Shown: positions 35,773-44,007, numbered from the stretch's first letter. The stretch: DNA of 47,182 nt from an uncultured Bacteroidales bacterium (GCA_902787575.1 CADAGX010000021.1:1-47182), one strand, 5' to 3'. Notes: generated by a model not told the origin, from the sequence alone. Translations and numbers: made by a program.

Positions 35773-36588
35773 TCACGACACGATGTCCTCCACATCTGTG
35801 ACACAGTCGGCCCAGCCGTCCATAATTACGGCGGGGCTATGTGTGGTGAGGATTATCTGCGCATTGGGATTCAGGTCGCGCACCAGTCCGATGAGCCGCT
35901 GCTGCCACTCTACGTGAAGACTCACCTCGGGCTCGTCCATGAAGAGCACGCAATGATGTCTGTTCTGCACCAGCACCGTCAGCAGTATGATGAGCATCTG
36001 TTTTTCTCCGCTGGAGAGTTTGTAGGACGAGATGGTCTCGCCAAGCGATTCGAAGTATATTTCGTTCTTGTCGCGCCGTATCTGCTTGCCCGTCTCCTTA
36101 AACAGGTCATCCACGAGGTCGAGGAAATGCGTTTTCTCCTGTGCTATCTCGTGAGCCATCTCTTGAGCCCGCGGATTCTGGCTGGTGAAAAGTTCTACGA
36201 TGCGGTTGCTCTGGTTCACCTGATAATCCAGATACTTCCGCTGAAGCGTATAGAGTTGGAAGTCGAGTTCCGTCTGCAGATGAGTATCCGTTATCTTGTT
36301 CAGCACCTCGTCCGAGAGCAACGGTTTGTCGAACGAACGGATTACATCGAAGTCCACGCTCCGTGCCTCCTCGGGGAAGAACGTGAGTTTTACACCTTCG
36401 AGGCGACGCTCCAGACGGCTGATGGTGAGAAGCTGCTTCACCACACGGCTCAGAATCGTGCTCTTGCCCACTCCATTCACGCCGCTCAATATATTCACGT
36501 CTGGCCGCAGCGTCCACACCACGTGTCGCTGGCCGTTCCACAACGAATCTATTTCGATGCTCTGTATGTATTCTCCGTGTTCTTTCAT
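35773..36588 (-). CDS. SMC/ABC-type AAA ATPase (AriA-like, short)
   Basis: A 271-residue ATPase. Walker A is GVNGVGKST (residues 36-44), the ABC signature is LSSGEKQ (191-197), Walker B is VLFMDEPE with D218/E219, and the switch histidine is H250 in TTHSPAV. A helical insertion of about 100 residues separates the halves, as in AAA_15/AAA_21 and OLD-type ATPases. I start at ATG 36588 (MKEHGEYIQSIEID), since the longer frame runs into the upstream gene. It lies 8 bases after the TIR-like stop. PARIS AriA proteins are the closest functional idea, but as I recall they are longer, so this would be a reduced form. Confidence 0.8.
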   Translation of the reverse strand: MKEHGEYIQSIEIDSLWNGQRHVVWTLRPDVNILSGVNGVGKSTILSRVVKQLLTISRLERRLEGVKLTFFPEEARSVDFDVIRSFDKPLLSDEVLNKITDTHLQTELDFQLYTLQRKYLDYQVNQSNRIVELFTSQNPRAQEMAHEIAQEKTHFLDLVDDLFKETGKQIRRDKNEIYFESLGETISSYKLSSGEKQMLIILLTVLVQNRHHCVLFMDEPEVSLHVEWQQRLIGLVRDLNPNAQIILTTHSPAVIMDGWADCVTDVEDIVS

Positions 36589-36596
36589 AGGGTAGG

Positions 36597-37124
36597 TTAG
36601 AATATTGTGGTTGAACTCCAAGGGAAGAGGCCGTCGCGCAGCGAATATGCGCTGAGGGCTCGCTCCAGTTTGTCTTTCGTAAGCGGGATGTGGCACATGC
36701 GGGCACTGTCGCGACCTATGTATTTCCGAATCTTGGCCGGAAGCCACGTCCAGTATTGCTCGATGGTCTGCTCATCTACGGCATCGAGACCGGCATAACA
36801 CACGATAACGGGCAGGTGAAAGCGGTTCACGGCACGGCTGATTTGCCAATTCAGGATTTCCGAATCCACATTTGTGACGGGCGAAGCTACAACCAGCAGG
36901 TTGTCGGCCTGCGAAAGCTTGGCCACGAACTTCGTTTTGAGCGTGCTCACCACCATATCATTGTACAGCGCGCTGAAATCTATTTCCTGCGTATTGAGGA
37001 AACGGAACCGCTGCGGGTAGTCGCGCTGCAACACCTCGAGTTGCCTGAACGTGTGCAGGTTGCTGTTCACCGGGTCTATCACGCCGTAAGCATCAAAGGC
37101 GATGTATGTCTGGTGGCTGTTCAT
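36597..37124 (-). CDS. TIR-like (DUF1863/Thoeris-type fold) candidate, first gene of ATPase-DUF4435 operon
   Basis: A 175-residue protein that I assign to the TIR-like class by pattern: a first strand ending in YIAFDAYG (residues 7-14), then a linker, STLKTKFVAKLSQADNLLVVASPVT (60-84), ILNWQISRAV (90-99) and LPVIVCYAG. This order (IAFD; helix; VLLV; WEI; PIIAV) is typical of the DUF1863 TIR-like family. The usual glutamate of WEI is Q94 here, so NAD hydrolysis may be lost. Start at ATG 37124, just after the promoter TTTG-N20-TAACTTTG (37149-37180). A longer open frame upstream is noise. No membrane segment is seen. Confidence 0.55.
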   Translation of the reverse strand: MNSHQTYIAFDAYGVIDPVNSNLHTFRQLEVLQRDYPQRFRFLNTQEIDFSALYNDMVVSTLKTKFVAKLSQADNLLVVASPVTNVDSEILNWQISRAVNRFHLPVIVCYAGLDAVDEQTIEQYWTWLPAKIRKYIGRDSARMCHIPLTKDKLERALSAYSLRDGLFPWSSTTIF

Positions 37125-37148
37125 CTCTGTTTTTTTCTTGCGCCACCA

Positions 37149-37180
37149 CAAAGTTAAGGTTCTTTCCGCAAATATGCAAA
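37149..37180 (-). promoter_or_regulatory. Promoter of the TIR-like/ATPase/DUF4435 operon
   Basis: On the minus strand, TTTG (37177-37180), a 20-base spacer and TAACTTTG (37149-37156). The ATG at 37124 is 24 bases downstream. The box lies back-to-back with that of the helicase gene. Confidence 0.7.
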
Positions 37181-37210
37181 CAAATGTGGCACGGCGCGAA
37201 AAAAAATGCG

Positions 37211-37218
37211 TAATTTTG
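37211..37218 (+). promoter_or_regulatory. -7 promoter box of the helicase gene, inside its longest frame
   Basis: TAATTTTG followed by CATCC and GTG. It overlaps codons 2-5 of the frame that starts at ATG 37206, so that ATG would lie upstream of the transcription start. Confidence 0.5.
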
Positions 37219-37223
37219 CATCC

Positions 37224-39107
37224 GTGATTCAGGAATTGTTGAAGCAGAAGGCGCTGTTGCAAAAAGAATACGCCTACGAGAAAGCGGAGTTCCAACGCCA
37301 GACGGAAAACATGGGAGTACCGCGCAAGGTGAAGCGTGGCCTGTGCTGGTTTCCGCTGCGTCTGGGGCATTCTTATTACAACTCGTTGGAGCAGTTGGTT
37401 GTGGAGGTGGAACGAACGGAGGCCACCGATGTGGACCATCAGTTCGAGCCGGGAAAACCAGTTGTATTCTTCGAGGAAGACGCCAGCGGGATGCTTCATT
37501 ACATGCGTTTCACGGCCCAAGTCAGTTTTGTCGAAGGCGACCGCATGGTCGTGGCGCTACCCGGTTCGGATGCAGCCACTCGCATACAGAATGCCGAGCG
37601 CGTGGGTGTGCAGCTCTATCTCGACGAGTACACCTATCGCCTGATGTTCGACGCCCTCGACCGCGTGCTGACGGCACGCAGCGGGCGGCTGGCCCAGCTG
37701 CGCGACATCATACATGCCGGAGCGCCGCTTCGCAAGTCCACCTTCCTGCCCACACGTTTCCCGTGGCTCAACCCGTCGCAGGAAGCCGCAGTGAACGAAG
37801 TATTGTGGGCGCGCGACGTGGCTGTGGTGCACGGCCCTCCGGGCACGGGAAAGACCACCACCCTGGTGGAAGCCATCTACGAGACGCTGCGACGCGAAGT
37901 GCAGGTGCTGGTGTGCGCCCAGAGCAATATGGCCGTCGACTGGATTGCCGAGAAACTTAGCGACCGCGGCGTCAGCGTTTTGCGCATCGGCAATCCCATA
38001 CGCGTCACCGACCGGATGCTCGCCGACACGTACGAACGGCGCTTCGAGGCGCATCCCTCGTATGCACAGCTGTGGGCCATCCGCCGCAGCATCCGGCAGC
38101 TCTACTCTCAGTCGGGCAGCCGCGAGGCGCGACATCAGAAAATTGCGCGCCTGCGTGAGAGAGCCACCGAACTCGAATACCAAATCAACGAAAGTCTCTT
38201 CAACGAATCGCGTGTGGTGGCCTGCACACTCACGGGCAGCGCCAACCGGCTGCTCATGGGCCGTCATTTCGGTACACTCTTCATCGACGAAGCCGCCCAG
38301 GCCATGGAGGCGGCGTGCTGGATAGCGCTGCAGAAGGCAGACCGCGTCGTGCTGGCAGGCGACCACCGGCAGTTGCCACCCACCGTCAAGTGTCCCGAGG
38401 CGCTGGCCGGCGGTCTCGACCGCACGCTCATGCAACAGATTGTCGAGTCCAAGCCGCAGTGCGTCAGCCTGCTCACCGTGCAATATCGCATGACAGACGG
38501 CATCATGCAGTTTCCCAACCGCGAGTTTTACGACGGCCAGCTAACCAGCGACCCCAGCGTGCGCCACCGCAGCATTCTCGACTGGGACACCAGTATGGAG
38601 TGGATAGATTCTTCCGCTCCGGCCACGCCGCTGGAAGACGGCAGCGAGACGACCGAGGAATGGGGCGAAGCGGAGGACGGGCTCTCGCGCGTGAATCCCG
38701 CCGAGGCACAGCTGACACTGCAGACGCTGAAGGACTACTTCCTCAAGATCGGACGCGACCGCATTCTCTACGAGCGTATCGACGTGGGTATCATCAGCCC
38801 GTACAAGGCACAAGTGCGCCTGCTGCGTCACCTGCTACGGCGCGACCCGTTCTGGAAGCCCTTCCGCCAACTCATAACCATCGACACAGTGGATGGATTT
38901 CAAGGGCAGGAACGCGATATTATCGTGCTCAGTATGGTGCGTAGCAACGAGCAGGGCGAACTGGGCTTCCTGCGCGATCTGCGCCGCATGAACGTGGCAA
39001 TCACGCGCGCACGCATGAAACTATTTCTTATTGGCGACCCCGAGACACTCTGCCGCCATCCGTTCTTCCGACGCTTGAAGCGTTACGTCGAAGACCTGTA
39101 CTGCTGA
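37224..39107 (+). CDS. UPF1/IGHMBP2-like superfamily 1 helicase
   Basis: A protein of about 627 residues. The N-terminal 150 residues form a helical/beta stalk, followed by the SF1 motor: motif I GPPGTGKTT, VLVCAQSNMAVDWIAEKL, motif II FIDEAAQAMEAACW, VLAGDHRQLPPTV, VQYRM, and motifs V/VI GFQGQERDIIVLSMVRSN...RRMNVAITRARMKLFLIGDP. It should unwind DNA or RNA; the role is unknown. I start at GTG 37224 because the upstream ATG 37206 overlaps the promoter box, and family members begin about 10 residues before the KQKALLQKEY helix. This would give an almost leaderless mRNA. It is divergent from the TIR-like operon, and a role in that system cannot be excluded. Confidence 0.88.
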   Translation: MIQELLKQKALLQKEYAYEKAEFQRQTENMGVPRKVKRGLCWFPLRLGHSYYNSLEQLVVEVERTEATDVDHQFEPGKPVVFFEEDASGMLHYMRFTAQVSFVEGDRMVVALPGSDAATRIQNAERVGVQLYLDEYTYRLMFDALDRVLTARSGRLAQLRDIIHAGAPLRKSTFLPTRFPWLNPSQEAAVNEVLWARDVAVVHGPPGTGKTTTLVEAIYETLRREVQVLVCAQSNMAVDWIAEKLSDRGVSVLRIGNPIRVTDRMLADTYERRFEAHPSYAQLWAIRRSIRQLYSQSGSREARHQKIARLRERATELEYQINESLFNESRVVACTLTGSANRLLMGRHFGTLFIDEAAQAMEAACWIALQKADRVVLAGDHRQLPPTVKCPEALAGGLDRTLMQQIVESKPQCVSLLTVQYRMTDGIMQFPNREFYDGQLTSDPSVRHRSILDWDTSMEWIDSSAPATPLEDGSETTEEWGEAEDGLSRVNPAEAQLTLQTLKDYFLKIGRDRILYERIDVGIISPYKAQVRLLRHLLRRDPFWKPFRQLITIDTVDGFQGQERDIIVLSMVRSNEQGELGFLRDLRRMNVAITRARMKLFLIGDPETLCRHPFFRRLKRYVEDLYC

Positions 39108-39206
39108 CGGCGTGCTGCCACGCGCAATTTCAGTCGCAAACGCTTGCAGTTTTCGCAAAAAAGCACGTACTTTGTAGAGCAAGTAAACCCAGAAAACGCA
39201 GAAACC

Positions 39207-39716
39207 ATGTTCAAAGACCTCTGTGCTGCACGCTATAGTTGCCGTTCGTACACGTCGCAACCTGTGGAACGAGAGAAACTACAGTATATTATGGAGTGTG
39301 TGCGGCTGGCTCCCAGCGCTGTAAATCGCCAGCCGTGGCGCTTCGTCGTGGTGGACGACGAGCGGCTGCAGATTCTCTATCGGGCGTATGCGCGCGATTG
39401 GATTCGCACCGCGCCGGCCATCATTGTCTGTCTGGCCGAAAAGACGGCTGCCTGGGTGCGGCCCTCCGACGGGAAAAATCACGCGGACGTGGACGTGGCC
39501 ATCGCCACGGAGCACCTGGTGCTGGCGGCGGCTGAGCAGGGACTGGGAACCTGCTGGGTCTGCAACTTCGATGCGCCGCTCTTGGCGGCGGAGTTTCCCG
39601 TGCCAGCCGGATTCGAGGCCGTGGCGCTGATTCCCATCGGCTATCCCGCAGACACGGCCACGCCCAAGAAGCGCAAAGAGGCAGCCGAGATTTGGGAACT
39701 CCCAGCCGAAAAATAA
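39207..39716 (+). CDS. Nitroreductase family protein
   Basis: A 169-residue FMN-dependent oxidoreductase. The family start is ARYSCRSYTSQPVEREKLQYIMECVRLAPSAVNRQPWRFVVV (residues 7-48, flavin-binding RxSxRxY and the SAxNxQPW segment). DVDVAIATEHLVLAAAEQGLGTCWVCNFD and IPIGYPA follow. ATG 39207 (MFKDLCAARYSCRSY) is right; the frame from 39144 adds non-family residues. Natural substrates of this short subgroup are not known. It is followed 25 bases later by the TIM-barrel gene, so both are probably one transcript. Confidence 0.9.
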   Translation: MFKDLCAARYSCRSYTSQPVEREKLQYIMECVRLAPSAVNRQPWRFVVVDDERLQILYRAYARDWIRTAPAIIVCLAEKTAAWVRPSDGKNHADVDVAIATEHLVLAAAEQGLGTCWVCNFDAPLLAAEFPVPAGFEAVALIPIGYPADTATPKKRKEAAEIWELPAEK

Positions 39717-39741
39717 GAAAACAGACCAAAAAAATATAGCT

Positions 39742-40629
39742 ATGAAAAGAAGAGATTTTCTGAGAACAGGTGTGGCCGCATCCGCCGCACTGGCATTGCC
39801 GCAGAACTTGGTGGCAGCCGCGCCCGGCGACATCCCGGCCAGCAAGAACTCCACCTACGAGCGCCGACAGCGGCAAGAGCCGTTCCATCTGGGAATGGCG
39901 GGCTACACATTCCGACACTTCGACATCGACCAGGCGTTGGCCTTCATGAAGCGGCTCGACGTGCACTATCTTTGCATTAAAGACTTCCACCTGCCGCTCG
40001 AAGCCTCAGCCGAGCAGATTGCAGCCTTCAAGCAGAAACTGGCCGAGGCCGGAGTGGTGGGCTACGGCGTGGGACCCATCTACATGAAGAGCGAGGCAGA
40101 AGTAGACCGGGCCTTCGCTTATGCAAAACGTGTGGGCGTGAGCCTGCTCGTCGGCGTGCCGAACTATGAGTTGCTCGACTACGCAGAAAAAGCGGTGAAG
40201 CAATACGACATCCGTCTGGCCATCCATCTACACGGCCCCGACATGAAGGTGCAGGGTTCGGACCGTTTCCTTTATCCAGATGCAACCGACATCTGGGAGA
40301 ATATCAAGGACCGCGACCCGCGCATGGGCATGTGCCTGGACATCGGCCACAACCTGCGCTACGGAAGCGACTCGCTGCGCGACCTGAAACGATACCACAC
40401 ACGCGTCTTTGACATGCACATGAAGGACGTTACGGGCAATACCAAGGCCGACCGCTCGGTGGAGCTGGGACGCGGTGTCATCGACTTTTCGGAATACGTA
40501 CGCCTGATGCGCAAGGTAGGATACGTCGGTTCTGTCAGTCTGGAGTACGAGAAGGATATGAAGGACCCGTTCTTTGGCATCTGCGAGAGCGTGGGTTACT
40601 TCCGCGGCATCTGCGCAGCTACAAAATAA
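39742..40629 (+). CDS. Exported sugar phosphate isomerase/epimerase-like TIM-barrel protein
   Basis: A 295-residue protein with a twin-arginine-like signal (KRRDFLRTGVAASAALALPQNLVAAAPG). The AP endonuclease family 2/xylose isomerase-like barrel follows: GMAGYTFRHFD, LCIKDFHLPL, GVGPIYMK, LAIHLHGPD, MGMCLDIGHNLRYG, VFDMHMKDV and VSLEYEKDM. The metal ligands expected at the strand ends (E/D/H) are mostly visible, with H in LAIHLHG and D in CLDIGH. The sugar substrate is unknown. This type is often found in periplasmic sugar-conversion loci of Bacteroidota. A long stem that looks like a terminator follows at 40651-40686. Confidence 0.88.
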   Translation: MKRRDFLRTGVAASAALALPQNLVAAAPGDIPASKNSTYERRQRQEPFHLGMAGYTFRHFDIDQALAFMKRLDVHYLCIKDFHLPLEASAEQIAAFKQKLAEAGVVGYGVGPIYMKSEAEVDRAFAYAKRVGVSLLVGVPNYELLDYAEKAVKQYDIRLAIHLHGPDMKVQGSDRFLYPDATDIWENIKDRDPRMGMCLDIGHNLRYGSDSLRDLKRYHTRVFDMHMKDVTGNTKADRSVELGRGVIDFSEYVRLMRKVGYVGSVSLEYEKDMKDPFFGICESVGYFRGICAATK

Positions 40630-40650
40630 AGCGCTGCAGGGCATAGACGA

Positions 40651-40686
40651 TGAGCCGGCAATCTGACATCTCAGGTTGCCGGCTCA
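40651..40686. terminator. Bidirectional terminator hairpin
   Basis: A 16-base stem (TGAGCCGGCAATCTGA with its complement, one G-U pair) with a CATC loop, followed by TATTTT on the plus strand. It sits between the convergent TIM-barrel and methyltransferase genes. Confidence 0.8.
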
Positions 40687-40708
40687 CTATTTTGCTGTCG
40701 AATACCGA

Positions 40709-41413
40709 CTACTTCCCGATGAGAAAAATGGCCGGCACCTTGCTCAGGTCGGGCAGCGTGTCGCGCTTCCAGGCCTGAATCGTCTTGGTGCGAATCCACT
40801 CGTCGGGCGTCGTTATACCGGCCGCCACACAGAGCCGTGTCTGCGGCCGCAAGTGCTGCAGCGCAGCATCGAACATTTTTTTGTTGCGATACGGTGTCTC
40901 GATGAAGAGCTGCGTCTGACCTTCGTTCCACGCCCGCGACTCCAGCGCCTTCAGTCGCCAAGCCCGCTCGTCGGGCGGCACAGGTAGATAGCCGTTGAAG
41001 GCAAACGACTGCCCGTTGAGTCCGCTGGCCATCACTGCCAAAATCATGCTGCTGGGGCCGACAAGCGGCACCACACGGTAGCCACGCTGTTGGGCAAGCG
41101 CCACCACCAGCGCGCCAGGGTCGGCAACCGCCGGACAACCGGCCTCGCTGATGACGCCCACGCTTTGACCCTCAGCCAATGGGCGGAGACATTCCGAGAA
41201 TTGCCCTTCGGCATGCTTGCCCATCTCGTAAAACCGACAATCGTCGATGGGAAACTCGCGGTCCATGCGGCGCAAGAAACGCCGAGCCGTGCGAATCTCC
41301 TCCACCACAAAGTGCCGTATCTCGCTCACCACCTCACGGTTCCAAGCCGGCAGCACACGTTCGTGCGGTGTGTCGCCCAGCGTCACTGGAATAAGATACA
41401 ATGCTGCTTCCAT
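40709..41413 (-). CDS. SAM-dependent methyltransferase, RsmI-like (tetrapyrrole methylase fold)
   Basis: A 234-residue protein of the tetrapyrrole methylase superfamily. It begins EAALYLIPVTLGDTP, then VGVISEAGCPAVADPGALVVALAQQ (SAM-binding P-loop region, about residues 85-110), VPLVGPSSMILAVMASGLNGQSFAFNGYLP and FIETPYRNKKMF. The last two resemble RsmI, which 2'-O-methylates C1402 of 16S rRNA. It is shorter at the C-terminus and may be the second RsmI-like paralogue common in Bacteroidota, so I give no gene symbol. The start is ATG 41413, since the preceding codon is GTG. A TACCTTTG promoter box lies at 41434-41441. Confidence 0.85.
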   Translation of the reverse strand: MEAALYLIPVTLGDTPHERVLPAWNREVVSEIRHFVVEEIRTARRFLRRMDREFPIDDCRFYEMGKHAEGQFSECLRPLAEGQSVGVISEAGCPAVADPGALVVALAQQRGYRVVPLVGPSSMILAVMASGLNGQSFAFNGYLPVPPDERAWRLKALESRAWNEGQTQLFIETPYRNKKMFDAALQHLRPQTRLCVAAGITTPDEWIRTKTIQAWKRDTLPDLSKVPAIFLIGK

Positions 41414-41433
41414 CACTTGCTGTTTTTCGTGTA

Positions 41434-41441
41434 CAAAGGTA
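41434..41441 (-). promoter_or_regulatory. -7 promoter box of the RsmI-like gene
   Basis: TACCTTTG on the minus strand, 20 bases before the ATG. Confidence 0.6.
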
Positions 41442-41494
41442 CGGAAAGTCGAGCGCAGAACAAAAGAAAATGCGGTTTTCTTTCCGTTTCACAC

Positions 41495-42208
41495 TTATCT
41501 ACCTTCGCCACGCAACTCGTAGGAGGCATCGTTGCGAGCTACGATGCGGAGCGAGGTGTGTTTGTCGAGCACCGGCCGCAGACGCGACACGAGGCGATAG
41601 AGTGTCTCGCTGGCATCGGGTTTTCCGGGCCACAGCGATGCGCTGATTTCGTGCTGTGTGAGCCGGTGGTTCGGAGAGCAGAAAAACATTTCCATCAGGT
41701 GGCGCTGCATGGGTGTGAAGGTGACTTCGCTGCCATTGGCTGCATAAAAGCAATGCTGGGACGCCTCGTAGGAAAGGCCGCCCATCGTGGGCAGCAAAGT
41801 GCGAGGCACTGTGCGCCCTGTCAGCAGCCACCACAACAAGGCGAGGGCAGCCAGCAAGCCCGACATGCGCTGATCGGAAAGGCGCAGCACGGTGGCAGCG
41901 GAGCAGCCGGCCTCGGCCACCAGCGTAACACGGTCGGCCGACATGGCAGCTGCCTGCCGGAGGGCTATGTATGCCGTGTCGCGCACCAGCGGCTGACTGA
42001 TGTGGCTGCGATAGACGCGCAGCGTGTCGGCATCCAAGGTGTGCGACTGATGCTCGGCAAGCGTCTGGGTCAAGGCGCAACGCACGTCGGCCTGAATGCA
42101 GAGCAACTGGGCGCGATAACTGGCAATGGCAGCCGTCAGCGACGTGGCCAGCAGCAAGACGAACACCGCAAGGGCTGGAGCGACAGAATGTAGGCGACGA
42201 TTCTTCAT
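41495..42208 (-). CDS. Membrane-anchored winged-helix transcriptional regulator
   Basis: A 237-residue protein with two membrane segments (residues 9-29 and 115-131), a loop of about 85 residues between them that should face the periplasm, and a C-terminal OmpR/PhoB-type winged helix (about 150-235; TPMQRHLMEMFFCSPNHRLTQHEISASLWPG, then YRLVSRLRPVLDKHTSLRIV). The DNA-binding part lies after the second segment, so it is cytoplasmic. The arrangement recalls ToxR/CadC one-component sensors but with reversed domain order. The signal and targets are unknown. The promoter box TAATTTTG is at 42235-42242, divergent from the SGNH gene. Confidence 0.85.
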   Translation of the reverse strand: MKNRRLHSVAPALAVFVLLLATSLTAAIASYRAQLLCIQADVRCALTQTLAEHQSHTLDADTLRVYRSHISQPLVRDTAYIALRQAAAMSADRVTLVAEAGCSAATVLRLSDQRMSGLLAALALLWWLLTGRTVPRTLLPTMGGLSYEASQHCFYAANGSEVTFTPMQRHLMEMFFCSPNHRLTQHEISASLWPGKPDASETLYRLVSRLRPVLDKHTSLRIVARNDASYELRGEGR

Positions 42209-42234
42209 ACGTAACGAGTTTTACTTTTGCACGT

Positions 42235-42242
42235 CAAAATTA
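42235..42242 (-). promoter_or_regulatory. -7 promoter box of the membrane-anchored regulator
   Basis: TAATTTTG on the minus strand, 26 bases before the ATG at 42208. Confidence 0.55.
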
Positions 42243-42337
42243 CAAATTCTGCGGCAGAGGGTGCTCGCGCAGGCGTGTCTTTTACGTTTTATTGGCATTT
42301 TTTAAGAAACGGCAACGGCCGTGTGACGGAAAATTCA

Positions 42338-42345
42338 TATATTTG
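42338..42345 (+). promoter_or_regulatory. -7 promoter box of the SGNH hydrolase gene
   Basis: TATATTTG followed by CATTCG, 33 bases before the ATG. It faces away from the regulator promoter about 95 bases to the left. Confidence 0.6.
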
Positions 42346-42378
42346 CATTCGTAAAAACAACACGAAACAGACTCTGAG

Positions 42379-43209
42379 ATGAAGAAGAAATTGTTATTGC
42401 TGCTCGTGGCCGTACTGCTCGGCATGGGTGGCACGGCGAAAAAGCAAGCCGCCGCGCCCGCTTCCTTCGCGCATCCGTGGACCGGCAAGCGCGTGGCCTA
42501 CATCGGCGACTCGGTGAGCGACCCAAATGTGAAGCAGACAGACGGGATGAAGCACTACTGGGACTTCCTTGCCGAATGGCTCAGCACGACTCCGCTGGTG
42601 TACGCCACCAACGGGCACACGCTAAAGAACGGACTCTCGAACGTGGACCGGCTGCATGCCGAACGCGGCGACAGCGTAGATGTGATTGTCGTCTTTCTGG
42701 GCACGAACGACTTCAACGCAGGCATGCCGCTGGGCGAGCTGTACGTACAGGAGGAAACCGAGGTGGAGCGCGCCACAGGCACACCGCGGCACAAGGAGTT
42801 TGCGCTGCGGCGCACGCCTGTGCTCCGCGACAACACCATCTGCGGACGCATCAACCTGATAATTCACAAAATCAAAACGCTGTATCCCGAGAAGCAACTG
42901 GTGATGCTGACACCGCTGCACCGCGGCTTTGCCGAGTTCGGCGAGCGTAATGTGCAGCCCGACGAGTCGTACAGCAACTCGCGCGGCACGTTTATCGGCG
43001 ATGTGGCACGTGCCATTACAGAAGCGGGCCGCATTTGGTCGGTGCCCGTCATTGACCTTTACGCACTGAGTGGGCTCTCGCCCACCCTGCCGGAGTATAG
43101 CAAATATTTTTTCAACGCCGAGCGCGACTGCCTCCATCCCAACGAGCGCGGCCACGAACGCATAGCACGCACCATTCTGCAGCAGTCGCTCACGCTGCCC
43201 GCGTTCTGA
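42379..43209 (+). CDS. Exported SGNH/GDSL hydrolase
   Basis: A 276-residue esterase-like protein with a signal peptide (MKKKLLLLLVAVLLGMGGTA). Block I is RVAYIGDSVSDP with S45 as the nucleophile, block III is FLGTNDFN (oxyanion Asn), and block V is DCLHPNERGHERIA with D250 and H253. In Bacteroidota such secreted SGNH proteins often remove acetyl groups from plant or host glycans, but no polysaccharide locus surrounds it, so the substrate is open. It is convergent with the FISUMP lipoprotein gene 12 bases away. Confidence 0.9.
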   Translation: MKKKLLLLLVAVLLGMGGTAKKQAAAPASFAHPWTGKRVAYIGDSVSDPNVKQTDGMKHYWDFLAEWLSTTPLVYATNGHTLKNGLSNVDRLHAERGDSVDVIVVFLGTNDFNAGMPLGELYVQEETEVERATGTPRHKEFALRRTPVLRDNTICGRINLIIHKIKTLYPEKQLVMLTPLHRGFAEFGERNVQPDESYSNSRGTFIGDVARAITEAGRIWSVPVIDLYALSGLSPTLPEYSKYFFNAERDCLHPNERGHERIARTILQQSLTLPAF

Positions 43210-43221
43210 AAAGGTACAGGC

Positions 43222-43974
43222 TTAGGGCTGTTTGAAGGCCACGGCACGCACCGTCTGTCCGACGCGGCGCTCGTACATGCTGATGTTAAACGAGCCAGCG
43301 TAGAGACCAAGACCCTCGGCACTGAATCCAGCACCCAGCGTACGAGACCAATAGCTGCCGTTGTAACCGGCATCGAGTTTGTCGTCGTAGCGGTAGCCCG
43401 AGAGAGGCAGGAAGATGGAGTTCCCATTCGCACGACTCGTCACTTGCCACCCCTTCTTTTCACCTTCCGAAATATACGTCATCGCCGTGTATTCCGTGTT
43501 TATCAGCTCTTCCAGTTGCTCCTTCGACGGCGTGCGCCACTCTCCGCCCCAATTCATCCATGCGGCATCGTCGGCCAGCGACAATTCCTTCAGCCCGTCG
43601 GAGGTAGTGTACTTGGTGATGCTGTTCTTCGTTCCCTTGCACAAAAGGTAGTTCTCCCATGTAAAAGTTTCCTTCCCGCCGGTGTAACCAGACGTCTCGC
43701 CCCAAGCAAAATAGTCGCCCGGCTGCTCAGGCTGCTCGGCTCCCACATTGCAACTGGCCCACAGCGTGCCGCTGGGCAATCCCAAATCTATGCTTTGTAC
43801 ACTTTGGGGCGCCTGTCCTACAGGAGTTACGACCACAGTTGAGTCCTCTGGCACGATCTGGGGAGTCGGCGGTGTGGGCTGTTCTTTTTGAGGAGTGGTG
43901 TCTTCGTCGTCACCACAGGCAGAAAAACCTATGCAAAGCACCGAAACGATGGAAAGGAAAAGATACTTTTTCAT
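43222..43974 (-). CDS. FISUMP-type surface lipoprotein
   Basis: A 250-residue lipoprotein with lipobox FSAC (Cys20), a Pro/Thr-rich linker (about 25-60), and a C-terminal Fibrobacter-major-paralogous-like domain: QSIDLGLPSGTLWASCNVGAEQPEQPGDYFAWGET, a middle ATWMNWGGEWRTPSKEQLEEL-like segment (AAWMNWGGEWRTP), FLPLSGYRYD, YWSRT and a closing GQTVRAVAF. This domain is abundant in gut Bacteroidales but its function is unknown. It has its own promoter box TACCTTTG at 44000-44007. Confidence 0.87.
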   Translation of the reverse strand: MKKYLFLSIVSVLCIGFSACGDDEDTTPQKEQPTPPTPQIVPEDSTVVVTPVGQAPQSVQSIDLGLPSGTLWASCNVGAEQPEQPGDYFAWGETSGYTGGKETFTWENYLLCKGTKNSITKYTTSDGLKELSLADDAAWMNWGGEWRTPSKEQLEELINTEYTAMTYISEGEKKGWQVTSRANGNSIFLPLSGYRYDDKLDAGYNGSYWSRTLGAGFSAEGLGLYAGSFNISMYERRVGQTVRAVAFKQP

Positions 43975-43999
43975 ACGTCATACTTTATGTTCAGCACGA

Positions 44000-44007
44000 C
44001 AAAGGTA
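44000..44007 (-). promoter_or_regulatory. -7 promoter box of the FISUMP lipoprotein gene
   Basis: TACCTTTG on the minus strand, 25 bases before the ATG. Confidence 0.6.
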
